A DNA stretch of 64,000 nt, taken from positions 992,001 to 1,056,000 of the forward strand of contig NZ_BTTW01000002.1 of the NCBI RefSeq assembly GCF_036245865.1, read 5' to 3'. Made by a program: the position numbers and the translations under genes. The notes under the pieces are model-generated. The model was not told the DNA's origin and ran no database searches. It saw nothing but the letters and a program-made list of their open reading frames with translations. Shown piece after piece: positions 28,252-39,800 of the stretch. The stretch is from Corallococcus caeni. Its GTDB lineage: Bacteria; Myxococcota; Myxococcia; Myxococcales; Myxococcaceae. Numbering within the stretch: the first letter of the stretch is position 1; every line of letters starts with the position of its first letter.

Positions 28252-30663
28252 CTACGGCGCGGACTTCTTCTTCAGCTCCTCGATGATCCGGGCGAACGTC
28301 TGGGGGCTACAGGCCTTGCCGCCTGGAGGGTTCTCCGCCGCGCGCGTGAGGGCGGGCAGGGCGGCGGGGTTGCCCAGCGATGCGAGCTGCCCCGCGGCCT
28401 TCGTGCGCACGTTGCAGTCGTTGGACTCCAACGACGCGGAGTAGAGCCCCACCAGGTCCAGGCCCGCGCTGTTCTTCGTCACGTCCAGGTAGCGCAGCGC
28501 GCCCCACTGCTTCGTCGAGGGCGCTCCCCGGGCCAGGGACTCGAGATGGGAGCGCACCGTCGTCGCGGGCAGCGCCTCCAGGGCCCGGCGCGCGGAGAGG
28601 TCCTTCTCGCTGTTGCCGAAGTCCTCGGCCAGCCCGTCCAGGAGCCGCGGCTCCGGCGACCTCCGGCCTTCCTCGTCGAGGCCGAGGATGAGGCCGTGCT
28701 CCTCGTTGTGCCTGTTCAGCGCGTGCTTCACCACCGCGCGCAGCCGCGTCGCTTCCGCGTCGTCTGGCGCATCTGGCGCCTCCAGCCGCTGGAGTGCCTC
28801 CTTGGGCTTGTCGTCGTCCAGCAGCCCGCGCGCCTGCACCAGCGGATCATTCGCGTGCGCCACCCAGGCGGCGCCCGCCACCAGCAGCGCCAGCGCTCCC
28901 GCGACGCCGGCCTGCGCGCGCGGGTGCTGCCGCAGGTACGCCAGGCCTTCGCGCGCCTTCGTGCGCAGCCCGTCCAGGAGCGAGGGCTTCGTCCCGGCGT
29001 CGGGGAGGCCCAGCGCCGCGCCGAACGGTGAGCCCTCCGCCGAGCGCGTCACCCGGTACAGCTGCACCTTCTCATTGCGGCCGGGCAGGGGGATGGAGCC
29101 GCAGGGCTCGGCGGGGGCCTCGGCGCGGTTGCGCACCATGTTCACGGCCTCGGTGAAGGTCACCTCGTCCGCGGCGGCCACGTGCTCCACCGCCTTCACC
29201 ACCTCCATCGGCTCGCCGAGCACCGCGTCGTTCGTCACCAGCACCTCGCCCGCGTGCAGGCACACGCGGATGTGGAGCTGGTGCTCCAGCGGCACCGTCT
29301 GGTTGTAGCGCCACAGCGCCTGCTGCATCGCCATGCCGCAGCGGATGGAGGAGGAGGGGGCCCGGAAGACCGCGAGCAGCGCGTCGCCGCGCTTCTGCAC
29401 CAGCTTCCCGTCATGCTCGCGCACCAGCGGCATCAGCAGCCGGTCGTGCGTGTCCAGCATGCGCGCGTTCTCCTCGTGCGTCTGCCGGCTCATGCGGTCG
29501 GTGAAGCCCTGGATGTCGGTGAGCATCACCGTCACGTTCTGCGCCTTCGTCACCGCCGCGCCGCCCGTCACCGCGGGCATCCCGCCGCCCGTCACCCGGG
29601 CCGCCGTGCCGAACGCCGCCGTGCCCGTGCGCTGCTGCTGCTGCGCCTGCACCGGAGGCGCCGTCACGGAAGGCGCGGCCGGCGCAACGCCGAACGCCGC
29701 CGTGCCGGAGCCCGGACCGGCGGGCGCGGGGTTCACGCCGAAGGCCGCCGTGCCCGTGGAGGGCGTCATGTTCGCGTGGACGATGGGCGTGCCCTGGCTG
29801 GGCGTGAACGCCATCAGCGCCGCGTGCGCCAGGCCCAGCGCGTCCGCCAGTTCCTGCGCCGTCTGCGGCCGCTTCGCCGGGTCCTTGTCCAAGAGCCGCA
29901 TCACCAATGACAGCAGCCCCACGTAGCGCGACAGCTGCGGGGCCGCGCGGTCCAGGGGCAGCGGCGCGTGCGAGGCGTGCTGCGACAGGAAGTGGCGCGG
30001 CGAGGGCCCGTCGAACGGCAGCCGCCCGGACAGCACGCGGTAGGCCAGCACGCCGAAGGAGTACAGGTCGCTGCGCGTGTCCACCTTCGCGCCCACGGCC
30101 TGCTCCGGGGACAGGTACTCCGGCGTGCCCAGCACCACGCCCACCTGGCTGAGCGCGCTGTTCGCGTCCGGCTCCACCAGCCGCGCGATGCCGAAGTCCA
30201 ACAGCCGCGCCTGTTCCCCGCGCACCGACGGGGAGATGAGGACGTTCTCCGGCTTCAGGTCGCGGTGGATGATGCCCTTGTCGTGGATGGCCGCGAGCCC
30301 CTCCGCCAGCTGCTGGAGCAGCGCCAGGGCCCGGGGGGCGAGGAGCGGACCGCCCTGGAGCGCGTCGTAGAGGCTCTGCCCCTCCACGAACTCCATGACG
30401 AGGCACGCGGCGTCGCCGGACTCGCCGAAGTCCACGATGCGCACCACCGCCGGGTGCTCCACGGCGGAGAGGAGGCGGGCCTCGCGCTTGAAGCGCTCGG
30501 CCATGCCGGCCTGGGCGTGCAGGTCGTGGTGGAGGACCTTGATGGCGACCTTGCGGCCCAGGGAGACCTGTTCGCCCAGGTACACCTCACCCATGCCCCC
30601 GGAGCCCAGGGGCCCGAGGACCCGGAAACGACCGTCGAGAACCAGTGCGTCGGGGGCCAGCAC
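28252..30663 (-). CDS. Ser/Thr protein kinase fused to a degenerate class III cyclase domain
   Basis: An 803-residue signalling protein. Kinase domain (about 13-280): glycine loop GSGGMGEV (20-27), Lys42, HRD (133-135), DFG (156-158), so it should be active. A linker with four TAAFG-type motifs follows. The class III adenylate/guanylate cyclase-like domain (about 375-540) keeps both metal aspartates (Asp383 in LTDIQGFT, Asp427 in KRGD). The Asn-x3-Arg transition-state pair is replaced by Glu487 and Ala491. One membrane helix lies near 587-602, followed by a helical, possibly HEAT-like, periplasmic C-terminus. Starts at GTG 30663 with no strong ribosome binding site. It is divergent from the giant TPR gene. 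Confidence 0.9.
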   Translation of the reverse strand: MLAPDALVLDGRFRVLGPLGSGGMGEVYLGEQVSLGRKVAIKVLHHDLHAQAGMAERFKREARLLSAVEHPAVVRIVDFGESGDAACLVMEFVEGQSLYDALQGGPLLAPRALALLQQLAEGLAAIHDKGIIHRDLKPENVLISPSVRGEQARLLDFGIARLVEPDANSALSQVGVVLGTPEYLSPEQAVGAKVDTRSDLYSFGVLAYRVLSGRLPFDGPSPRHFLSQHASHAPLPLDRAAPQLSRYVGLLSLVMRLLDKDPAKRPQTAQELADALGLAHAALMAFTPSQGTPIVHANMTPSTGTAAFGVNPAPAGPGSGTAAFGVAPAAPSVTAPPVQAQQQQRTGTAAFGTAARVTGGGMPAVTGGAAVTKAQNVTVMLTDIQGFTDRMSRQTHEENARMLDTHDRLLMPLVREHDGKLVQKRGDALLAVFRAPSSSIRCGMAMQQALWRYNQTVPLEHQLHIRVCLHAGEVLVTNDAVLGEPMEVVKAVEHVAAADEVTFTEAVNMVRNRAEAPAEPCGSIPLPGRNEKVQLYRVTRSAEGSPFGAALGLPDAGTKPSLLDGLRTKAREGLAYLRQHPRAQAGVAGALALLVAGAAWVAHANDPLVQARGLLDDDKPKEALQRLEAPDAPDDAEATRLRAVVKHALNRHNEEHGLILGLDEEGRRSPEPRLLDGLAEDFGNSEKDLSARRALEALPATTVRSHLESLARGAPSTKQWGALRYLDVTKNSAGLDLVGLYSASLESNDCNVRTKAAGQLASLGNPAALPALTRAAENPPGGKACSPQTFARIIEELKKKSAP

Positions 30664-30743
30664 GGCGCGGCATCTTGCACGGCTTCCGCCTTGGGCGCAT
30701 GACGTTCCTCCAGGGCGGATTCACCTGGGTACATCGTGCCCCG

Positions 30744-30762
30744 CCGCCTGCCTCCCAGGCGG
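30744..30762. other. Hairpin in the divergent kinase/TPR intergenic region
   Basis: CCGCCTG (30744-30750) and CAGGCGG (30756-30762) pair perfectly around a five-base loop, 58 bases before the start of the giant TPR gene. It lies between divergent genes, so it is not a terminator for either. It may be a leader structure or simply chance at this GC content. Confidence 0.3.
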
Positions 30763-30820
30763 GGGTTTGCCCAAAAATTCCAGGGCTTAGGGGTCATGGT
30801 AGCCTCCCCAGCCTCCGACG

Positions 30821-33800
30821 ATGGCCACCGATAGCGAGTCCCCCAAGCCCGCCGCGCCCGCATCCGGCGCCGCCCCCGAGCTACGCCTGTTGGATCGGCG
30901 TGCGTTCGTGGGCTTTCCGGCCTTGGAGGTCCAGCCCGGGCTGCGCATCGCCGACTTCGCGCTCCAGATTCCGGACGTCAGCTTCCCGTTCAACGTCAGC
31001 GCGGGCGCCACGCGCTACCAGCGCAAGAAGCTGCTGTTCGGCTTCCTGGAGCTGACGGTCGACGCGGACCTCGTCACCCGCAAGGTGGCGGAGCTGGCCG
31101 GGCGGCTCGCGGGCATCGAGGAGCTGCGGCTGCACTTCCGCCCCGGCTACCTGGAGGGCCAGGGCCGGCTGCCCGCGCCGGAGCGCACGCCGTTCACGTT
31201 CAAGATCGCCTTCGACGCGGACGGGGACCGGCTGGCCGTCTACGTCTACGACGTGCGGCTGTATGGCTTCTCCGCCACGCCGTCGGTGCAGCTGCCGGGC
31301 GTCCTGTCGGAGGCCGTGGGCGCGCTGGGCCTCCTGCCGGACGTGGAGGTGCGCGGCGCCACCGGCTTCTCCACCCGCGTGCTGCCCGCGCTGTGCGAGC
31401 TGGCCGCGCTGAGCCGGGGCTACAAGGTGCCCACGCTGGACACCGCGCGCCTGTCCGCGGCGGAGGTCTCCAGCACGGGCCTGCGGCTGCGCTTCGCCGC
31501 CGGTGGGCTGCCGCCGCCCGCCGCGCCGGACGAGGAGCTGATGCTGGCGCTGGAGGGCGCGCGGGCCTTCGCGGACGCGGAAGCGCTGGTCGCGCAGGGC
31601 CGGCTCGCGGAGGCGCGGCAGGCGTACCTCCAGGCCGGAGACGCGCAGGACGCGCACCCGTTCGCGGCGGAGCGGCTGCTGGCGTTGCTCGTCGCGGATC
31701 CGCAGGCGCACGACCTGGCCCTGGATGTGGCGGCCACGCTGTCGCGCCGCCGGGACCGCAGCCCCGCGGCGCTGTGGGGCGAGGCCGTGGTGCGCGAGCG
31801 CCGGGGTGAAGGTGCCCGCGCGGCGGAGCGCTACCTGGCGCTGTGCGCGCTGGCCCGTCGCACGTCGGAAGAGGCTGCCGCGTTCTTCGCCGCCGAGGCC
31901 GCCGCGCGCTCCTCGCGCGACACCGCGCCGCAGGTGGCGGTGAAGGCGCTGCACGAGCTGCTGGGCCTCAAGCCGGACCACCTGCCGTCGTTGAAGGCGC
32001 TGGCGCGCGCGTCGGACCAGGCGCGCGACCGGGCGGGCGCGGTGCGGGCGTACCGGCGGCTCGCGGCCCTGGCGCGCGACCCGTTGGAGGCCGCGGACGC
32101 GCACGTGCACCTGGCGCGGCTGTGCGCACAGACGGAGGACGACATCGCGGGGGCCCGGCTGCACTGCGAGGCCGCGCTGCGCCTGTCGCCGGATCAACCG
32201 GACGCGCTGCTCCTGCTGGGCGAGCTGTGCCACCGCGGCGGCGAGCACCTGCGCGCGCTGAAGGCGCTGGACCGGCTGCGCGAAGTGTCCATGGCGCGCC
32301 ACGAGCTGGACCGCGTGGGACAGGCGGACCTGCTCGCGGGCCGGGTGTGGGAAGACGGCCTGAAGCAGCCGGAGAACGCGCTCTTGCGCTACCGCGAGGC
32401 GGTGTCGCTGCTGCCCGGTGAGCCGGAGCCGCTGTTCGCGTCCGCGCGCGTGGCCGAAGGCCTGGGCCGGTTGCAGGAGGCCCTGAGCGGCTACCAGCAG
32501 GCGCTGGAGCTGGCGGGACCGGCGCCGCGTTCGGAGAGCGTGCGCCACGCCGCGCACGAGAGCCACCACGCGCTGGCCCGGCTGTCGCGCACGAAGCTGG
32601 GTGACCCGGCGCGGGCGCGCGAGCACCTGGAAGCGGCGCTCGCGTTGGATCCGCGCGACGCGGTCGCGCTGGATGAGCTGATTCCATACTTCCGCGTCAC
32701 CGGCCGCTCGCAGGAACTGGCCGAGGCGCTGGAGAAGGCCGCTGCTCTCAAGGAGGAGCCGAAGGCCCGCGCCGCGCTGTGGGCCGAGGCGGGCGAGCTG
32801 TACCGGGGCAAGCTCCAACAGGCGGACAAGGCCGACAAGCTGCTCACGCTCGCGCTGGAGGCGGATGGCGACCACCGGCCCGCGCTGGAGTCGCTGCTCG
32901 CGCTGGCCGAGGCCCGCCGCGACGGTGCGCAGCTCACCCGGTGCCTCGCGGCGCTGGCGCGGCTGACGGTGGAGCCGAAGGAGCGGGCGCAGAAGTACCG
33001 CCGCCTCGCGGTGGCCGCGCGCGACCTGGCATTCGACCTGGACCTCGCCGTGCATGCGCTGCAGGAGGTGCTGCGCGCGGAGCCGGATGACCTGCCTGCG
33101 CTGGGCGAGCTGTGCGCGTTGCAGCGCAAGCGCTCCGACCTGGCGGGGCTCGCGACGGCGCTGGAGGACCGCGCGCGCGTGGCCGAGGCGCAGGGCGACA
33201 AGCGGCTGGCGGCGGCGGCGCTGCGTGAGCTGGCCGGCGTGCTGGAGGCGCGGCTGGGTCGCGTGGGCGACGCGCTGGTGGCGCTGGAGAAGGCCGCGCG
33301 GCTCGCGCCGGACGCGGCGGTGCTGCTGGACCTGGCGGACCTGAGCCTGCGCTGCGAGCGGCCCGAGCATGCCCGGCGCGCGCTGGAGTCGCTCTTGGCC
33401 ACGCTGCCGCGCACCGCGGCGCCGGAGAAGCTGGCGGACGTGCGCGCGCGGCTGGGACGGGCGTGTGAGCTGCTGGGCGACCGCGAGGGAGCCATCGCCG
33501 CGTACGCGCAGGCGTTCCCGCTGCGCCGGCTGGACGACGTGCTCGCCACGCGGCTGGAGGCCCTCTACACGGAGGCCGGCGAGACGCAGGCGCTGGCGGA
33601 GCTGTGGGCCACGCGCGCGCAGGCGCTGGTGGGCGCGGACCGGTCGGAGGAGGCCGCGCCGCTGTTCCTCCAGAGCGCGCGCGCCCTGCTGGAGCGCGGG
33701 GAGAAGGCCGCCGCGCTGATGCGCCTGGCCTCCGCGCTGGAGGCGAGCCCCGAGGGACCGCTCGCCGCCGAGGTGCTGGAGGCGTTGGCCGAGCTGGAGC

Positions 33801-36800
33801 TGGAGCGCGGCGAGAAGCTGGAGGCGGCGCGGCTGTACGCGCGGCGGGCCACGCTGGTGCCGGATGCCCGGGCGGGCGCGAAGCTGCTCTTCCGCGCGTC
33901 GCTGCTGGCCGCGGGCACGAGCCGCGAGGAGGCCTTCCTCGCCGAGGCGCTGGAGCGCGACGCGACGTTCGCGCCCGCGAGGATCCGCCGGGGCGAGCTG
34001 CGGCTGACCACGGATGCCCGCGCCGCGCTGGAGGACTTCGAGGCGGTGCTGGCCTTGCCGCCCGCGGACGTGGACGCCCCGCGCGAGGCGGAGCGCGTGG
34101 CCCTCACGCGCAAGGCCGCCACCGCCGCCGTGCGCGCGAACCGCACGGACGCGGCCCGGCGCCTGCTCGCGGAGTTCTGCGCGCGCACGCCCGAGGACCT
34201 GGACGCGCGGCTGGAATTGGCCGCGCTGCACCGCAAGGCCGGCGCCCGCGAGGCCCTGGCGGACCTGCTGGTGGAGCTGTGGCCGCGCCTCTCCGGAGAC
34301 GCCCGCCGTCAGGCTCGCCGCGAGCTGGCGGAGCTGTGCCTCTCCCTGGGCCGTGCGAGCGCCGCGGCGGATTCGCTGCGCAGCCTGCTGGCGGAGGAGT
34401 CGCAGGACGCGTGGGCGGCGCAGGCGCTGCTGGAGCTGCTGCCCCCGCCCGGTACGGGCACGCCGGAAGAAGAAGCCGAGCGGCTGGAGCTGCTGGGCAC
34501 GCTGGTGTCCGCCGCGTCGGGTGAGGCCCGCGCCGAACTGCTCGCGCGCCGTGCCGCCCTGCACCGCAGCGCGGGCCGCACGGGCCTCGCACGGGACGAC
34601 TGCGCCCAGGCCGCGAAGCTGTCGCGTCGCCCCGCGCCGCTGCTGCTGATGCTGGCGGAGCTGGCGCGCGAGGCGTCGGACGCGCCCGCTGAACTGGATG
34701 CCTGGCGCCGCGCTGTCGCCGCGGATGCCACCCTGGGTGCTCGCGCCCGGGAGCGGCTGCTGGCCCTGGCCACCGTGCTGCTGGAGAAGGACGAGCGCGC
34801 CTCCGCCGGGGACGCGCTGCGTGCCGCCATCGCGCTGGAGCTGCCCGCCGACGCGCGGTGCGACGCCTTCTTCGCGCTCGCCGAGCTGGCCCGCCGCGAC
34901 GGCAAGCCCGCCGACGAAGCCGCCGCGCTGGTCGAGGCCGCGCGTCAGGGGCCCATCGCCCGCCGCGTGGAGGCGCTCCTGCTGCGCGCCACGCTGCTCG
35001 AAGACCTGGGTGACCGCGAGGCCGCCGCGCGCGACCTGGAAGCCGCGCTCGTCCTGGCGCCGCGCCACGAAGAGGCCACGCTCGCGCTGCAGCGCGTGCT
35101 GCGCGACCTGGAGGACTGGGCCCGGCTCGCGGAGTTGCTCGCCGCCGAGGCGCCCCATGCGCCAACCGCCCTCGCCGCGTCGCTGTACTCGGAGCTCGCG
35201 AGCCTCTACCTCGACCGGCTGGGGCAGGGTGCGCCCGCCGAGGCCGCGCTGCGACAGGCGCTGCGGCTGACCCCGGCCGACGCGGCGGTGCGCCGCCGGC
35301 TGGTGTCGCTGGTGGCCGGTCGCGGCGAGCTGCTGGAGGCCGCGGGCCTGTTGGAGGCCGCGGCGGAGGACGCCGACGCCGCCGAGGCCGCGGCGCTGCT
35401 GCGCGAGGGCGTCACGTACGCGCGGCAGGCCCAGGAGCTGGACCGGGCGCTGGCCCTGGCGCGTCGCGCGCATGCGCGGGTGCCCGCGAAGGGCGAGGAC
35501 CTGGCCACGCTGGCGGACCTGCTCTACCTGCGCGGCGCGGTGCGCGAAGCGCTGCCGTTGCAGGAGGCCCTGGTCCAGGCGGCGGACTTCCGCGCGGCTC
35601 CGGAGGCGGCGGAGGCCACGAGCTTGCGCCTGGGTGACCTGGCGGAGCAGGCCGGCGACGTGAAGCGCGCGGTGGCCGCGTACCGGCACCTGCTGGCGGA
35701 GCGTCCGCTGTGCGAGCGCGCCGTGGAGCGCCTTGCCGCGCTGCTGGAGCGCGATGATCCGCGCGGTGCCTTCGAGGTGCGCGTCGCCCACGCGCGCGTG
35801 CTGGCGCCGTCCGAGGACACCGTCGCGCGGCTCGTGTCGCTGGCGGAGCGCGCACGCGAGGCGCTGGCGGACGCGGGCATCGCCGCATCGCTGCTGTCGC
35901 ACGCGGCGCAGATGGCGAAGGAGCCCTTGCCGCTGCGCCGCCGGCTCGTCGCGCTCTACCGCGAGACGGGCCGCACGTCGGAGCTGCTGGCGGAGCTCCA
36001 GCCGGTGGCCGCGCTCAGCCTCCAGGCCGGGGACGTGGACGCCGCGCTCGCGGCCTATGACGAAGAGGCCCGGCTCGCCGAGTCGCTGGGCCGCGCGGAC
36101 GAAGCGCTTCGCTCGCTCGCCAATGCGCGCGACCTGCTCGCCGCCGGGGAGCGCAACGCGGAGGCCGCCGCGTGTGAGCGCCGCCGCGCGGAGCTGCTGC
36201 GCGACGTGAAGCTGGACCTGAACGCGGCCGAAGCGTCCCTGGAGCGCGCCTTCGGGTTCGCCGCGGAGCTGGACACCGCGCGCATGGGCGCGGCCCTGGC
36301 CGAGCGCCGCGACGACGCGGCCGCCGAGGCGCGCTGGTGGGAGCGCGGACTGCCCCGGATGACGGGCACGCGCGAGGGCGCGGCGGTGCTGCTGCGGCTT
36401 GCCCGCCTGAACCTGGGCGAGCTCGCGGACGTGCAAAAGGCCGAGGGCTTCCTGCGTCAGGCCCTGCGCCAGGACCGGTGGCTCACGGAGGCTGAAGGAC
36501 TGCTCGCGGAGTTGCTGGAGCGCGACGGACGGCTCGCGGAGCTGGCCGCCTGGTACGAGGAGTGCGCGGAGGGGGAGATTGACGCCGACCGTCACGCGGC
36601 GCTGCTCCTCCAGGCCGCGGTCCTCTACCGCGACCGCGCGAACAAGCCGGAGGCCGCCGCCGCCGCGCTCATCGCCGCGCGCGCCGCGAAGCCGGACGAC
36701 CTGGACCTGACCGCGCAGGCGGCGGAGCTGCTGCACCAGGTGCGCCGCCCCGCCGACGCCGCGGAGTTCGACGCCATCCTCCTGGAGGCGGATCCGTTCC

Positions 36801-39800
36801 GGGAGCCCGTCTTCACGCGCCACCGCGCCTTCCTGGAGGAGAGCGGCGAGCGCCAGGCCCTGGCCGAGCTGATGCTCCGCCGCGCCGAGCGCCAGACGCC
36901 CGCCGAGGCCGCCGCGAGCTACCTCGCCGCCGCGAGCGCCTTCCGCGAAGAGGGGGCCCGCGAGCGCGCCATCCTCTGCGAGGACCGCGCGTTCGAGCTG
37001 GACCCCGCCAACGCGGAGGCCTTCCAGCACGTGCGCGAGCGCGCCGCCGGAGACGTGCGCCGGCTGGCGGACCTGCTGGGCCAGCGCGCGGAGGCCGTGG
37101 CCCCCACGGAAGCGCTGCCCCTGTTGCGTGAGCGGGCCCAGCGCCTGCTGGACGCGGGCGAAGCGCTCAAGGCCGCGGAGGCCTTCGACGACTACCTGGG
37201 CCGCGCGGGCGGCGACGTGGATGCGCTCTGCGCCCGCGCCGAGCTGGCCGCGCAGGGTGGAGGCCCCGCCGCCGCGCAGCCGTATGACCGCCGGGTGCTG
37301 GCGCTGGGCGGGGACTCGCTGCCGGTGCCGGTGCGCGTGCGCACGTGGCTGCGGCTGGGCCATGCGTCGCTCGCGTCGGGGGCGTTCCACGACGCGGCGG
37401 ATGCCTTCGAAGCCGTGGTGTCGCTGGAGCCGGAGGGCGCGCGCGGCGGTGAGGCGCTGTCGCTGCTCGCGGAGGTGCACTCGCGCACGGGCAACGGCCC
37501 CGGGCTGTACCGCGCGTCGTTGCAGCTGGCGCGCAGGGCCCAGGACGCGGCGACGGAAGAGGTGCTGCTGCGCCGCGCGGCCGACCTCTTCGATGATCCG
37601 CGCGAGGCCATCGACGCGCTGGTGCCCCTGGCCCGGTTGCGCCCGGCGGACGCGAGCGTCATCGACCGCGCGGTGGAGGGCCTGCGCGCCCTGGGCCGCC
37701 ACGGCGACCTGCTGGGCATCTACGAAGCGGGCGCGGAGGCCGCGGGAGGCTCGCGCGCCGCGGAGCTGCTGCTCGCCGCCGCGTCCGTGGCGAACGAGTC
37801 GCTGTCGGACGCGGACACGGCCTGGGCCCTCACGCGCCGCGCGGCGGAAGCGGATCCGGAGAACCCGGCCGCCCTGCGCGCGCTGGTGGACGGCCTGCGC
37901 GCGCGCAAGGCGTCCGCCGAGCTGCTCGCCGCGCTGGAGCGGCTGATCCCCCTCACGGAGGACGCGGACGAGTCCGCGGTGCTCCGGCTGGAGTTCGCGA
38001 CGCTGGCGAAGGACGCGGGCCGCGAGGACGCCGCCCGCGACGCGCTGGAGGCCGTGGTGTCGCGGGGCGCTTCCGGTGCCGGCTACGCCGACGCGTTGGA
38101 GGCCCTGGAGCCGCTGCTCGGTGAGGCGCACGCGCGCCGCGCCGAGGTGCGCGTGGCCCGCTCGGAGCTGGCGTCGGGTGAACAGCGGGTGTCGCTGCTG
38201 GTGGCCGCCGCGCGCGCCTTCGAGAAGGCGGGCCAACTGGACGAGGCGCTGAAGGCCGCGAAGGCCGCCGTCGCCACGGAGCCGGACCTGCGCGCCGCGC
38301 TGCTCGTCGCGCACCTGCACCGCGCCTCCGGAGACGCGCCCCGCGCCGCCCGCGCGCTGTTGCAGGCGGCCCGGCTCGCCGCCCCCGAGGAGCGTCCCCC
38401 GCTGCTGCTGGAGGCCGCCGGCCTCTGGGAGAAGGCGGGGGAGATGGGCGAGGCGCTGGAGGTCATCGAGCGCATCGCCACCGACGCACCGGACATGCTG
38501 TCCGCGTCGGAGCTGGCCGAGCGCTTCGCCCGCCTGGGCGCCTTCGCGCGCGCCCTGGACGTGGGCTTCGCGCCCGCCATGGCCGCCGGCGAGTACACCG
38601 ACGCGCTGGCCATGGCCGCGCAGGCGGGCGACGTGCCCCGCACGCGCGTGGCCCTCTGGGCCCTGGTCGCGATGCCGGACGCGGACCCCGCCCACGCCTC
38701 CGCGCTGGCGGACGGCCTGCGCGAGGACGCGGAGTGGGAAGGCCTGCTGGAGCTGGCAGCCCTGTCCCACGAGCGCGACGCCGCCTTCGCCGTGGCGCTG
38801 CGCGACGAGGTCCTGCGCGCCCGTCCGGCCCCGGTGCTCGCGCGCCTGCGCGCATTGGAAGAACTGGGCGGCGAGCCCGGCCTCGGCGCGCGCCTGATGC
38901 TCCTGTTGCCGGAGCTGGGCCTGGAGCCGGAGGCCCTGGCCGAAGCGGTGCTCACCCGGGTGCGTCAGCTGCCGGAGCCCGCGCGGCTGGAGTCGCTGGC
39001 CTTCGCCGCGGACGGCTGGCCCGCGCGCCGCGAGGAGCTGTTGCGCGAGCGCTACGCCCTGGAGCGCCAGCTGGGCAACCTGGAGTCCGCGGAGCGCACG
39101 CTGTCGCTCATCGCGGAGGACACGAAGGACGCCAAGGCGCGCGCGCTGCTGCACCTGGAGCGCGGTGAGCTGCTCCAGGGCCCGCTGGCCCAGCCCGCCG
39201 AGGCGCGCGAGGCCTTCGAGGCCGCGCTCACCGACGACGCGGACAACCTCGCCGCCGTGCAGTCGCTGCTCGCGCTGGTGGACGAGGCGCGCGAGTCCAC
39301 GGTGTTCCTCGCGCTGGCGGACACCCTCGCGAAGCTCGCGGGCGCCGACGCGTGGACGCCGTACCGCGAGCGCCTGGCGGACGCCTACGAAGCCCAGCAG
39401 CGCTGGGCCGAGGCGGCCACGCAGCTGGAGCAGCTCCCGGACACCGACGAGCGGCTGGCCCGCCGCGTGAAGTTCGCCGACGCGCGCGGCCTGGTGGGCG
39501 AAGCGCTGCGGCTGCGCGAGCGCCTCACGCAGGACCCTGTGGAGCTGGAGGTCATCCTGCGCGGCTACCTGGACGCGCAGCTCGTGGGCCCGGCGGTGCG
39601 CCTGGCGGAGCGGCTCGCGGACGCGCAACAGCTCACGCCCGCGCTGACGCGGTGGGTGACCGAGCGCTTCTCTCCGTCCCCGGACGGCGCGGTGCTCGCG
39701 GTGCGCTTCTGGCCCGCGCTCCTGCGTGAGAAGTGGCCGGACGTGGATGGCTGGACGCTGTACGCGGAAGCGCTGCGCGCCCTGGGCCGTCCGGAGGCGG

